DNA from: JAZKID01 sp965247525
GTDB taxonomy: Bacteria; Pseudomonadota; Alphaproteobacteria; Rhizobiales; UBA4765
Direction: 5' to 3'
Assembly (NCBI GenBank): GCA_965247525.1
Contig: OZ252015.1
Span: 124,001-188,000 of the forward strand
Length of the DNA: 64,000 nucleotides
Under the pieces are notes generated by a model that worked only from the letters and a program-made list of their open reading frames with translations, made no database searches and was not told the origin of the DNA. The position numbers were made by a program, and so were the translations under genes. Within the stretch, counting starts at the first letter, position 1. Every line of letters starts with the position of its first letter. Positions 1 to 10,627 of this stretch are shown here, in pieces.

Positions 1-51
1 TTTACATTTAAAACGAATTGCTCTTCGCGGCGTCGCTCAGAGCGAAGAACA

Positions 52-3054
<3,003 letters not shown>

Positions 3055-3177
3055 GACGAATACCTTTTTCAACAGAGAACGCGCGGGGCGCGGGTTTGGC
3101 TCAATCCGTTCACATAGTTATCCACCGCTGCGGATAACAGGGGCTTTGCGTTTGACTTTTCAGATTCACGTCTTTAA

Positions 3178-3192
3178 GAACAAAGAAAGAAC
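3178..3192. promoter_or_regulatory. LexA (SOS) box between uvrA and ssb
   Basis: GAAC-N7-GAAC lies here, which on the minus strand is GTTC-N7-GTTC, the alphaproteobacterial LexA recognition sequence. It is 31 bases before the ssb ATG and 124 bases before the uvrA ATG. It could repress one or both divergent genes; both are SOS targets in other alphaproteobacteria. The match is exact, but binding is inferred. Confidence 0.75.
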
Positions 3193-3222
3193 AGTGGCGC
3201 ATTTGTCAAGTGGGAGAGCATT

Positions 3223-3717
3223 ATGTCGGGCAGTATCAACAAGGTCATTCTGGTTGGACGTCTAGGGAAAGACCCAGAAGAGCGGCGGATGAATTCCGGT
3301 GATGCGGTCGTGAACTTCTCACTGGCGACATCGGAAAGCTGGAAGGACAAATCCTCCGGCGAGCGCAAAGAAAAAACAGAGTGGCACAATATCGTTATTT
3401 TCAATGACAATCTGGGCAAGCTCGCGATGCAGTATCTGAAAAAAGGCTCTCAGGTTTATCTTGAAGGACAGATGCAGACGCGCAAATGGCAGGACAAGGA
3501 CGGCAACGACAAATACACCACTGAAGTGGTGCTGCAGCGCTATCGCGGCGAAATGACCTTCCTCGATTCAAAGGCGGGCAGTTCGTCGTCGGCCAATGAT
3601 GATTACGAAGGCGGCGGCGGTTACGGCCAGAAAAAGGTCGCGAGCGGCGGAGGTTCAACCACACATGGTTCAAGTGGCTTTGGCGGCAATGATCTCGACG
3701 ACGAAATTCCGTTTTAG
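3223..3717 (+). CDS. ssb: Single-stranded DNA-binding protein
   Basis: SSB coats single-stranded DNA in replication, repair and recombination. The 164 residues begin with the OB-fold signature (SINKVILVGRLGKDPE), continue with the WHNIVIF and YLKKGSQVYLEGQ strands, then a Gly/Ser-rich linker, and end in the acidic tip DLDDEIPF that recruits partner proteins. A GGGAGA ribosome-binding site lies about seven bases before the ATG. The stop codon overlaps the stop of the convergent downstream gene by four bases. Length and both ends are typical for the family. Confidence 0.97.
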   Translation: MSGSINKVILVGRLGKDPEERRMNSGDAVVNFSLATSESWKDKSSGERKEKTEWHNIVIFNDNLGKLAMQYLKKGSQVYLEGQMQTRKWQDKDGNDKYTTEVVLQRYRGEMTFLDSKAGSSSSANDDYEGGGGYGQKKVASGGGSTTHGSSGFGGNDLDDEIPF

Positions 3718-4856
3718 TAAATCGTTGCCGTTTGCCAACTGAGAAGGCCTTTTTTCTCGCGCTCAATCGTGGCTTTAACATCGCTTTGAATTTTGGGCGT
3801 CATTGTTTTAAACTTGTCTGACGCAGCAAAACGCTCCAAAAAATCAATGCCGGCCTTGAAAGCGCGGATTTCCATGTCTTTGCGGTCAATCGGCTTGTCG
3901 AATGACTTGCTCTCGGCTGCTTCAAGATAAGTCTGAACATTGCCGTACAGCTCGTGTGACATGGCGGTCAATGCCCGCACTGTGGCATCGGGTTTTTCGT
4001 TGCCGTTGGCGTCATAAAAAATTCTGTCCGCGATCAGGAAGACGGCAATCTGCTGGTCTTTCCCTTTGCCAAGAGCAACCGTGAACGCGTCGCCAGCTTC
4101 GTCATTCGGCAAGCTTGCGCGCACCTCTGCCGGGATGTCTTTTGCCATTGTTACAATCAGGGAGACTTTGGTATCTTTTAGCGCTGGCCGGTCTTTCGGC
4201 CAATCGAAAATATTTTTATGGGCCGGTTGATATTGGCTGACCCCTGCGAGCAACGTGTTGATCAAATCTTTGTTGTTTTTCAGCGGGCCATAATCTGGCG
4301 AGATGCCAATTGGCGTGCCTTGGCCAAGTTTGAAATTCGGGTCGACGTCTGGCGTAGGTGTGAGCGGTGGTGTTGGCGTGGCTGTTTTTGGTTTTGACGT
4401 CTCCGGCTTTTTTGTTGCACATGCCGTCAGAGCACCGCCTGTCAAAACATTTGCTGTAAAGCCGACCGCATTCAGAAGCCGGTCATTGCGTTCCTGCGAG
4501 TGTTTCTCGTCGCGCTTCACAACTTCGCGCTCAATGTCGGGCGTCGATTTGACAGGATTGCCACCCAAAAACTCAGGTAATATGTCGCGCACGCTTTCCG
4601 GCAAATAGGACAGGACAGTTTCACCAAATGTTTTTTCTTTTGGCGACATGGATGCTGTCGGTGTTTCAGTTGACAAAGGTTTCGGAACTTTGATCTCAGC
4701 TTGCGGAGCTGGCGCAGGTGCATCGGTATCTGGTTTTTTGACCGCGCTTTTTGTGTCGTTTGCCTGATTTTGCGCAAGCTTAAAAAGATCATCAACGGAC
4801 TGCTTTTGTACAATCGTCTTTTTATTTTGCGCAGTCATTTTTTTATGAACAAGCAT
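3714..4856 (-). CDS. Shared-module protein A, unknown function (380 aa)
   Basis: No family is recognised. Residues 1-24 are unique. Residues 25-149 are encoded by a 377-bp segment almost identical to one in the next gene. That module has a Pro/Ala/Lys-rich stretch, then SPKEKTFGETVLSYLPESVR, a charged run, and a hydrophobic stretch ending LTAC (Cys146) that resembles a lipobox but sits far inside the protein. A Pro/Thr-rich linker leads to a C-terminal domain (about 175-380) with HELYGN at 301-306 and EIRAFKAG from 329. This recalls a zincin helix, but the second HExxH histidine is missing. AGAGAA precedes the ATG, supporting this start. The stop overlaps the ssb stop. A secreted or surface-anchored effector-like role is speculation. 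Confidence 0.75.
   Translation of the reverse strand: MLVHKKMTAQNKKTIVQKQSVDDLFKLAQNQANDTKSAVKKPDTDAPAPAPQAEIKVPKPLSTETPTASMSPKEKTFGETVLSYLPESVRDILPEFLGGNPVKSTPDIEREVVKRDEKHSQERNDRLLNAVGFTANVLTGGALTACATKKPETSKPKTATPTPPLTPTPDVDPNFKLGQGTPIGISPDYGPLKNNKDLINTLLAGVSQYQPAHKNIFDWPKDRPALKDTKVSLIVTMAKDIPAEVRASLPNDEAGDAFTVALGKGKDQQIAVFLIADRIFYDANGNEKPDATVRALTAMSHELYGNVQTYLEAAESKSFDKPIDRKDMEIRAFKAGIDFLERFAASDKFKTMTPKIQSDVKATIEREKKGLLSWQTATIY
4408..4784. repeat. 377-bp direct repeat, copy A
   Basis: This copy matches 5717-6093 with two mismatches by eye (a/c in the Leu/Val codon of VLSY, and c/t in a silent position). It encodes residues 25-149 of the 380-residue protein. The borders are sharp: sequence on both sides is unrelated between the two genes. 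This indicates recent duplication or gene conversion of one protein module. Confidence 0.95.
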
Positions 4857-4920
4857 TTATTTTCTCTAGAATTTAAGTATCATATCAAAAAATTTAAACG
4901 TCATCTGTTAGCTAACGGGC

Positions 4921-6165
4921 TTATGGCTTCGCTGTTTTGTCGAGCTGGCTGAAATAGTCTTCATAAAGTTCGCCGCGTATACTTTCAGAAGGAAGGTTGG
5001 CTTTACGGGCAATGCTATCGATAAAATCATCCATCAAGTCCATATATTCGATCTTCTTGCCTGTTTTTCTGGCGTTTTCTTCAGTTATGCGCGTCACACT
5101 CATAACTTCATTTTGAACATTCATGTGGTCATCGACAGCACCGCCAATGCCATGGCGTTTCATCACCTGGCTTGTGGCTTTTTCAAAAGCGTCGTCGATC
5201 AGGCGATAATTCTCAAATTTTTCACCCGAATTATAACTTCGATGCATAACCACAAAATGTGCTTTATAAGCCAGCTCTTTGCTGGATTTGGCAGACATCA
5301 ATTCGGTAACAAGCTCAGATTTCTTTTCGTCAATTCCGTGGGAGTACAAGGCCTTGTTTCCAACTTCATTGATGATGACGTAGTGTTGAAAGTCTTCAGC
5401 CGGGTTATGAAATAATTTTGCCTGATCTTTCACCGCCTCTTTAAAAACAAAGGCCTGTACATTGCCGCCATTGTTGTCGGCGTCCGTGTAGCCAGCGACT
5501 GCCTTAAGACTTTCTGAATCTTCACCCAATCGTTTTTTTAAATCATCCGGTATTTGTGTGTAATTGTCTTTTTCAGAATAGGTCAACTCGTCGTCAGTTG
5601 GTGAAATATTGAAGCGTGTTAAAACATCACGAATTGTTTTTTCATCTTTCTCGTTAACACGCTTGTCCTGTTTGATTGCTGGTTTTATCGGTTGGGTTGT
5701 TTTATTCACATTCGAATTTTTTGTTGCACATGCCGTCAGAGCACCGCCTGTCAAAACATTTGCTGTAAAGCCGACCGCATTCAGAAGCCGGTCATTGCGT
5801 TCCTGCGAGTGTTTCTCGTCGCGCTTCACAACTTCGCGCTCAATGTCGGGCGTCGATTTGACAGGATTGCCACCCAAAAACTCAGGTAATATGTCGCGCA
5901 CGCTTTCCGGCACATAGGACAGGACAGTTTCACCAAATGTTTTTTCTTTTGGCGACATGGATGCTGTCGGTGTTTCAGTTGACAAAGGTTTTGGAACTTT
6001 GATCTCAGCTTGCGGAGCTGGCGCAGGTGCATCGGTATCTGGTTTTTTGACCGCGCTTTTTGTGTCGTTTGCCTGATTTTGCGCAAGCTTAAACTGCGTA
6101 TCAATAAACGGCGTTTTTGCAGCTTTATTTTTTGTATGTGAAACAGGTTTTGCTCGTGTGGTCAC
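4921..6165 (-). CDS. Shared-module protein B, unknown function (414 aa)
   Basis: Not recognised. From GTG 6165 the protein is 414 residues. A GTG three codons earlier (6174) is possible, but AGGTG lies at good spacing only before 6165. That start also places the shared module at residues 25-149, exactly as in the neighbouring protein. The module includes the internal LTAC at Cys146. The C-terminal domain differs: NKTTQPIKP linker, then about 240 residues with INEVGNKALYSHG and, further on, SKELAYKAHF. This weakly parallels the HELYGN and EIRAFKAG arrangement of the neighbour. There is no N-terminal signal peptide. The two genes are tandem, 64 bases apart, and lie against the plus-strand ssb-gyrA series. 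Confidence 0.75.
   Translation of the reverse strand: MTTRAKPVSHTKNKAAKTPFIDTQFKLAQNQANDTKSAVKKPDTDAPAPAPQAEIKVPKPLSTETPTASMSPKEKTFGETVLSYVPESVRDILPEFLGGNPVKSTPDIEREVVKRDEKHSQERNDRLLNAVGFTANVLTGGALTACATKNSNVNKTTQPIKPAIKQDKRVNEKDEKTIRDVLTRFNISPTDDELTYSEKDNYTQIPDDLKKRLGEDSESLKAVAGYTDADNNGGNVQAFVFKEAVKDQAKLFHNPAEDFQHYVIINEVGNKALYSHGIDEKKSELVTELMSAKSSKELAYKAHFVVMHRSYNSGEKFENYRLIDDAFEKATSQVMKRHGIGGAVDDHMNVQNEVMSVTRITEENARKTGKKIEYMDLMDDFIDSIARKANLPSESIRGELYEDYFSQLDKTAKP
5717..6093. repeat. 377-bp direct repeat, copy B
   Basis: Partner of 4408-4784, offset 1309 bases, same orientation, two mismatches by eye. It encodes residues 25-149 of the 414-residue protein. Homologous recombination between the copies would fuse the N-terminus of this gene to the C-terminal domain of its neighbour and delete the 1309 bases between. 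Confidence 0.95.
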
Positions 6166-6296
6166 TTTTGACACCTAAAAATACATAAAATTTAAAATAA
6201 TATAGTAAATTCAATAGTATAGCGGATCAGGAAAACTGTCAATTTCCACATGGTTTCATTGACGCAAAAGGCAAAAATCCTTAGAAACTCAATGAC

Positions 6297-9014
6297 ATGA
6301 CAAACACATCCGACACAGTGATTCCATCCGATCCCTCCGACATTCAACCCGTTTCCATCGTCGACGAGATGCGCCGCAGCTATCTCGATTACGCGATGAG
6401 CGTGATCGTCAGCCGCGCGCTTCCCGATGTGCGCGACGGATTAAAGCCTGTGCATCGGCGCATTCTGTATTCGATGTATGAAAGCGGTTACGATTGGAAC
6501 AAGGCCTATCGCAAATCGGCACGCATTGTCGGCGATGTCATTGGTAAATATCATCCGCATGGCGATCAGTCGATTTATGACGCCTTGGCGCGTATGGCGC
6601 AGGACTTTTCTTTGCGTCTGCCGCTTGTTGACGGCCAGGGCAATTTCGGTTCCATCGACGGTGATCCGCCCGCAGCGATGCGTTACACCGAAGTGCGGTT
6701 GCAAAAGGTGGCGATGGGTCTCACAGACGATCTCGACAAGCAGACCGTCGATTTTCAGGACAATTATGACGGCTCTGAATCCGAGCCAACTGTTTTGCCT
6801 GCGCGCTTTCCCAATCTTCTGGTCAATGGGGCAGGCGGTATTGCGGTGGGCATGGCCACCAATATTCCGCCGCACAACCTTGGCGAAGTGATTGACGGCG
6901 CGCTGGCGCTGATCGTCAATCCAGAACTGACAGCCGATGAGCTGATGGGCATTATTCCGGGGCCTGACTTTCCAACGGGCGGACTTATTCTGGGGCGTTC
7001 TGGCATTCGCGCGGCCTATCATCTGGGCCGCGGCTCCATTCCCATGCGCGCGCGTGCAACTGTTGAAACCAAGGGCAAGGACCGCGAGCAAATCATTGTC
7101 ACCGAAATTCCGTATCAGGTGAACAAGTCGACCCTGATTGAAAAAATTGCCGAACTGGTGCGCGACAAGCGCGTCGAAGGTATTTCAGATGTGCGCGACG
7201 AGAGCAACCGTGAAGGCATTCGCATCGTCATTGAAATCAAGCGCGATGCGGTTGGCGAAGTGGTGCTGAACCAGCTGTATCGGTACACGCCGCTGCAAAC
7301 CTCATTCGGTGCGAACGTTGTTGCGCTCAATGGCGGGCGCCCGATGGTGATGCCGCTGAAAGACATGCTAACGGCATTTTTGAAATTCCGCGAAGTTGTG
7401 GTGTCCCGCCGCACAAAGTTCCTGCTGAACAAAGCGCGCAACCGCGCGCATGTGTTGGTGGGTCTTGCGATTGCCGTTGAAAATGTTGACCGCGTTGTGG
7501 CGCTAATCCGCGCCGCGCCAGATCCGCAAACGGCCAAAGAACAATTGATGGGTATTGCCTGGAATGCGGGCGCGATTGCACCTTGGATCGCGCTGATCGA
7601 TGATCCGCGCTATAAGCTTGGCAGCGACAATACGGTTCGCCTGTCCGAAGAACAGGCGAAGGCTATTCTCGATCTGCGCTTGCAGCGCCTGACCGGTCTT
7701 GGCCGCGAGGAAATCACCAATGAATTAGATGCACTTGCTGTTAGCATTAAAGACTATCTCGATATTTTAAGTTCGCGCCCGCGCATTCTCGACATCATCA
7801 CGCAGGAACTGACGGCGATCAAAACAGAATTTGCAACGCCGCGCCGCACTGAAATCGCCGAACATGAAGGCGATATGGATATTGAAGACCTGATCCAGCG
7901 CGAAGAGGTGGTCGTCACTGTTTCGCACGCGGGTTACGTGAAGCGCGTACCGCTGTCGACGTACCGCGCGCAGCGCCGCGGCGGCAAAGGCCGCTCTGGT
8001 ATGTCGACGCGCGAGGAAGATTTTGTTACGCGGCTTTTCGTTGCCTCAACACATGCGCCCGTTCTGTTTTTCTCATCGCGCGGTCTTGTCTACAAAATGA
8101 AAGTCTGGCGCCTGCCTGAAGCCCCGCCGCAAGGGCGCGGCAAGGCACTTGTCAACCTTTTGCCTTTGCAAGAGGGGGAACGTATCACCACCATCATGCC
8201 GCTGCCGGAAGATGAAAGCACATGGAGCAATTATCATGTGATGTTTGCAACCACGGACGGCACCGTGCGCCGCAATGACCTGTCAGATTTTGCCCAGATC
8301 AACCGCAACGGGAAAATTGCTATGAAGCTTGAAGAAGCGGACACCGCAATCGTCGACGTGCAGCTGTGCACGGATGATGATGACGTGCTGCTGACAACTG
8401 CCAAGGGTCAGGCAATCCGCTTTGCTGTAACCGATGTGCGCGTGTTTCAGAGCCGTTCGTCGGTCGGTGTGCGCGGCATCAATCTTGCCACAAAAGACAA
8501 GGTCATCGCCATGTCGATCCTTTGCCATTCAGAAGCCAGCCCGGAAGAGCGTGCGGGCTATCTGAAAATGCGCCGCGCCATTACCGGCGTCGAGGATGCG
8601 GGGGAAAGCGATGAAGAGGCAACGACAGCTGCCGCATTGAGCCAAGAGAAATATATCGAAATGAGCGCGGCCGAGCAGGTCATTCTCACCGTGTCGGAAA
8701 ACGGCTACGGCAAGCGCTCAAACGCTTATGAATACCGCATCACCAATCGCGGCGGGAAAGGCATTGTCGCGATGACAGTGAACAATCGCAATGGCCCACT
8801 GATTTCCTCATTCCCAGTCGATGAAAACGATCAGGTGATGCTGGTGACAGACAAGGGGCAACTGATACGCGTTCCTGTGACGGGAATTCGTCAAGCGGGC
8901 CGCTCGACGCAAGGCGTTATCGTTTTCAACACTGCCGAAGACGAGCGTGTGGTCGCGGTCGAGCGCGTGTCCGACAATGATGAAGGCAAAGAGGACGAAG
9001 AAAGCGCAGACTAA
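6297..9014 (+). CDS. gyrA: DNA gyrase subunit A
   Basis: GyrA is the DNA-cleaving subunit of the gyrase that supercoils DNA. At 905 residues it has normal length. The active-site tyrosine is Tyr130 in AAMRYTEVRL. The quinolone region reads HPHGDQSIYD, so Gln91 replaces the E. coli Ser83 while the acidic Asp95 (E. coli 87) is kept. The C-terminal DNA-wrapping domain has the GyrA box QRRGGKG near residue 560, which separates it from ParC. The C-terminus is acidic. An ATG at 6292 is out of frame and closed at once, so ATG 6297 is the start. The stop overlaps the stop of the convergent downstream gene by four bases. Confidence 0.96.
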   Translation: MTNTSDTVIPSDPSDIQPVSIVDEMRRSYLDYAMSVIVSRALPDVRDGLKPVHRRILYSMYESGYDWNKAYRKSARIVGDVIGKYHPHGDQSIYDALARMAQDFSLRLPLVDGQGNFGSIDGDPPAAMRYTEVRLQKVAMGLTDDLDKQTVDFQDNYDGSESEPTVLPARFPNLLVNGAGGIAVGMATNIPPHNLGEVIDGALALIVNPELTADELMGIIPGPDFPTGGLILGRSGIRAAYHLGRGSIPMRARATVETKGKDREQIIVTEIPYQVNKSTLIEKIAELVRDKRVEGISDVRDESNREGIRIVIEIKRDAVGEVVLNQLYRYTPLQTSFGANVVALNGGRPMVMPLKDMLTAFLKFREVVVSRRTKFLLNKARNRAHVLVGLAIAVENVDRVVALIRAAPDPQTAKEQLMGIAWNAGAIAPWIALIDDPRYKLGSDNTVRLSEEQAKAILDLRLQRLTGLGREEITNELDALAVSIKDYLDILSSRPRILDIITQELTAIKTEFATPRRTEIAEHEGDMDIEDLIQREEVVVTVSHAGYVKRVPLSTYRAQRRGGKGRSGMSTREEDFVTRLFVASTHAPVLFFSSRGLVYKMKVWRLPEAPPQGRGKALVNLLPLQEGERITTIMPLPEDESTWSNYHVMFATTDGTVRRNDLSDFAQINRNGKIAMKLEEADTAIVDVQLCTDDDDVLLTTAKGQAIRFAVTDVRVFQSRSSVGVRGINLATKDKVIAMSILCHSEASPEERAGYLKMRRAITGVEDAGESDEEATTAAALSQEKYIEMSAAEQVILTVSENGYGKRSNAYEYRITNRGGKGIVAMTVNNRNGPLISSFPVDENDQVMLVTDKGQLIRVPVTGIRQAGRSTQGVIVFNTAEDERVVAVERVSDNDEGKEDEESAD

Positions 9015-9427
9015 GGCTTGCGGCGCTCGAAGGTCACATTGCCAATCTTGCGCGGTGCGTTCGCAATAGCTTCTGCGATGGGTCGTAATGGCGTGTCAAC
9101 GAGGCTCATAACATCTATATCATATTTATAACGTATGGCTTTTGCCAACTTTTCATCCAGTGGCGCATCAAAACTTGAAATAGTGATATCAAGTGTTCGC
9201 GCCAATTTTGCAAAACAGCTCAAAACATCCTTGGAAAAAAGCTTGCGGCTTAGTTTTTCAGCATTTTTTCGAAATTTTGTTCCCGAAAGATGATGGGCGG
9301 TTTTTTCCATTAAAAAGATATTGTAGCTAATTTGGGAGATCGAAACCGTAATTGCGCCATTGCTGGCATCAACCTGCACATGTTCAGGCAATGAACAGTC
9401 TCTATCCTGCGTCGGTTGTTGGATCAT
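9011..9427 (-). CDS. Hypothetical protein (138 aa)
   Basis: I do not recognise this protein. It has 138 residues, no signal peptide and no membrane segment. The middle is basic (FRKNAEKLSRKLFSKDV), followed by a mixed alpha/beta-looking C-terminal half ending in TFERRKP. It is oriented against the flanking gyrA and coaD and shares a four-base stop overlap with gyrA. The upstream ribosome-binding site is weak. Clean codon structure and its position filling the gap support a real gene. Confidence 0.6.
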   Translation of the reverse strand: MIQQPTQDRDCSLPEHVQVDASNGAITVSISQISYNIFLMEKTAHHLSGTKFRKNAEKLSRKLFSKDVLSCFAKLARTLDITISSFDAPLDEKLAKAIRYKYDIDVMSLVDTPLRPIAEAIANAPRKIGNVTFERRKP

Positions 9428-9444
9428 TCTAAAACGCTAACTGG

Positions 9445-9471
9445 CGAAAGTTAAAACTTTTTCAACTTTCG
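9445..9471. promoter_or_regulatory. Inverted repeat upstream of coaD
   Basis: CGAAAGTT and AACTTTCG form a perfect 8-bp inverted repeat with an 11-base spacer, between the divergent 138-codon gene and coaD. No T-run follows on either strand, so it is not a convincing terminator. An operator or leader hairpin is possible. Confidence 0.3.
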
Positions 9472-9543
9472 TCGTAAATCTGTTCAGATCTTAGCTTGCC
9501 CCGATGTTTTTTCATGTTTAGGAAGGTTTGAGGGCAAAAACTG

Positions 9544-10035
9544 ATGCGCATTGGGCTTTATCCAGGTTCGTTCGATCCGTTAACCAACGGCCACGTCGAC
9601 ATGCTGAAAGCATCGTTCCGGTTGGTCGACAAACTTGTCGTTGCCATTGGAATCCACCCTCAAAAATCGCCGCTGTTCAGCGCCGACGAGCGTCTTGCAA
9701 TGATCGAAGAGGTGGTGCGGCCTTTGGCGATCGCTGCAGGTGTAGAATTGCAGGCTTGCACTTTTTCATCTCTGCTGATTGATTTTGCCAAAGAATGCGG
9801 CGCGCATCTTCTTATCCGTGGCCTTCGCGACGGCACAGACCTTGATTACGAAATGCAAATGGCCGGTATGAACATGTCGATGGCCGCCGATGTGCAAACT
9901 GTGTTCCTTCCCGCTTCACCCAAAGATCGGCATATCGCCGCAACCTTGGTGCGCCAGATTGCAGCGCTTGGCGGCGATATCAGCGCCTTTGTGCCAGCTT
10001 CGGTGGCCGCGCGCCTTACACAGCAGTTCTCATGA
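9544..10035 (+). CDS. coaD: Phosphopantetheine adenylyltransferase
   Basis: CoaD transfers AMP from ATP to 4'-phosphopantetheine, the penultimate step of coenzyme A synthesis. The 163 residues start with MRIGLYPGSFDPLTNGH, which holds the nucleotidyltransferase (T/H)xGH motif, and include LIRGLRDGTDLDYE, a family hallmark. The C-terminus covers the SSTLVR-like region here as IAATLVRQIAALGG. The length is typical. The stop codon overlaps a downstream ATG, so coaD probably heads a unit with the cyclophilin, M2 peptidase and ppiB genes. Confidence 0.96.
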   Translation: MRIGLYPGSFDPLTNGHVDMLKASFRLVDKLVVAIGIHPQKSPLFSADERLAMIEEVVRPLAIAAGVELQACTFSSLLIDFAKECGAHLLIRGLRDGTDLDYEMQMAGMNMSMAADVQTVFLPASPKDRHIAATLVRQIAALGGDISAFVPASVAARLTQQFS

Positions 10036-10046
10036 AAGGGACATCC

Positions 10047-10616
10047 ATGCGACTTTTTCTTCTCGCCTTCACACTGCTTTTTGTCACGCACGCTTCGGTA
10101 AGCGCCGCGCCGACTGCGCCTGTAGCGACACTGCCGGCTGAAACATTGGTTTTAAAATTAAAAACGGGCGATGTCATCATCAAGCTACGCCCTGACCTTG
10201 CACCCAACCATGTTGCGCGTATCAAGACGCTCGCGGCTCAGGGCTTTTACAACGGCATCGTCTTTCACCGCGTGATCGCAGGGTTCATGGCACAGACCGG
10301 TGACCCGACAGGCACGGGCACAGGCGGATCCAAACTTCCAGATCTCAAAGCCGAATTCTCAAAGGCCAAATTTGAACGCGGAACGGTTGGCATGGCGCGT
10401 TCGGCAAACCCTGATTCAGCAAACTCGCAATGGTTCATCAATCTGGCGCCGACACCCGGGCTTGATGGCCAGTATACGGTCTGGGGCGAAGTGGTGCAGG
10501 GCATGGAAAATGTCGACGCCATCAAAAAAGGCAGTGGCGATATGGGGCTTGTGGCAGCGCCGCAGGACAAAATTATTTCCCTGAAACTTGTTCCCGCAGC
10601 CAAAGCAAAGAAATAG
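10047..10616 (+). CDS. Peptidyl-prolyl cis-trans isomerase, cyclophilin type, exported
   Basis: Cyclophilin that isomerises Xaa-Pro bonds, here probably in the periplasm. An ATG at 10032 overlaps the coaD stop, but ATG 10047 has AAAGGGA at good spacing. It also gives a clean signal peptide (MRLFLLAFTLLFVTHASVSA, cut before APTAP). The domain contains GIVFHRVIAGFMAQTGDPTG, then the MARSANPDSANSQWFI core, where the usual NSQFFI is NSQWFI, and YTVWGEVVQG. It ends in a basic AAKAKK tail. It is paralogous to the cytosolic cyclophilin at 12427, with an M2 peptidase gene between them. Confidence 0.93.
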   Translation: MRLFLLAFTLLFVTHASVSAAPTAPVATLPAETLVLKLKTGDVIIKLRPDLAPNHVARIKTLAAQGFYNGIVFHRVIAGFMAQTGDPTGTGTGGSKLPDLKAEFSKAKFERGTVGMARSANPDSANSQWFINLAPTPGLDGQYTVWGEVVQGMENVDAIKKGSGDMGLVAAPQDKIISLKLVPAAKAKK

Positions 10617-10627
10617 GACACGCGACC

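Noticed and set aside
6297..9014. Topoisomerase IV subunit ParC instead of GyrA
   Set aside because: The HPHGDQ motif can occur in ParC, but the intact QRRGGKG GyrA box and length of 905 support GyrA.
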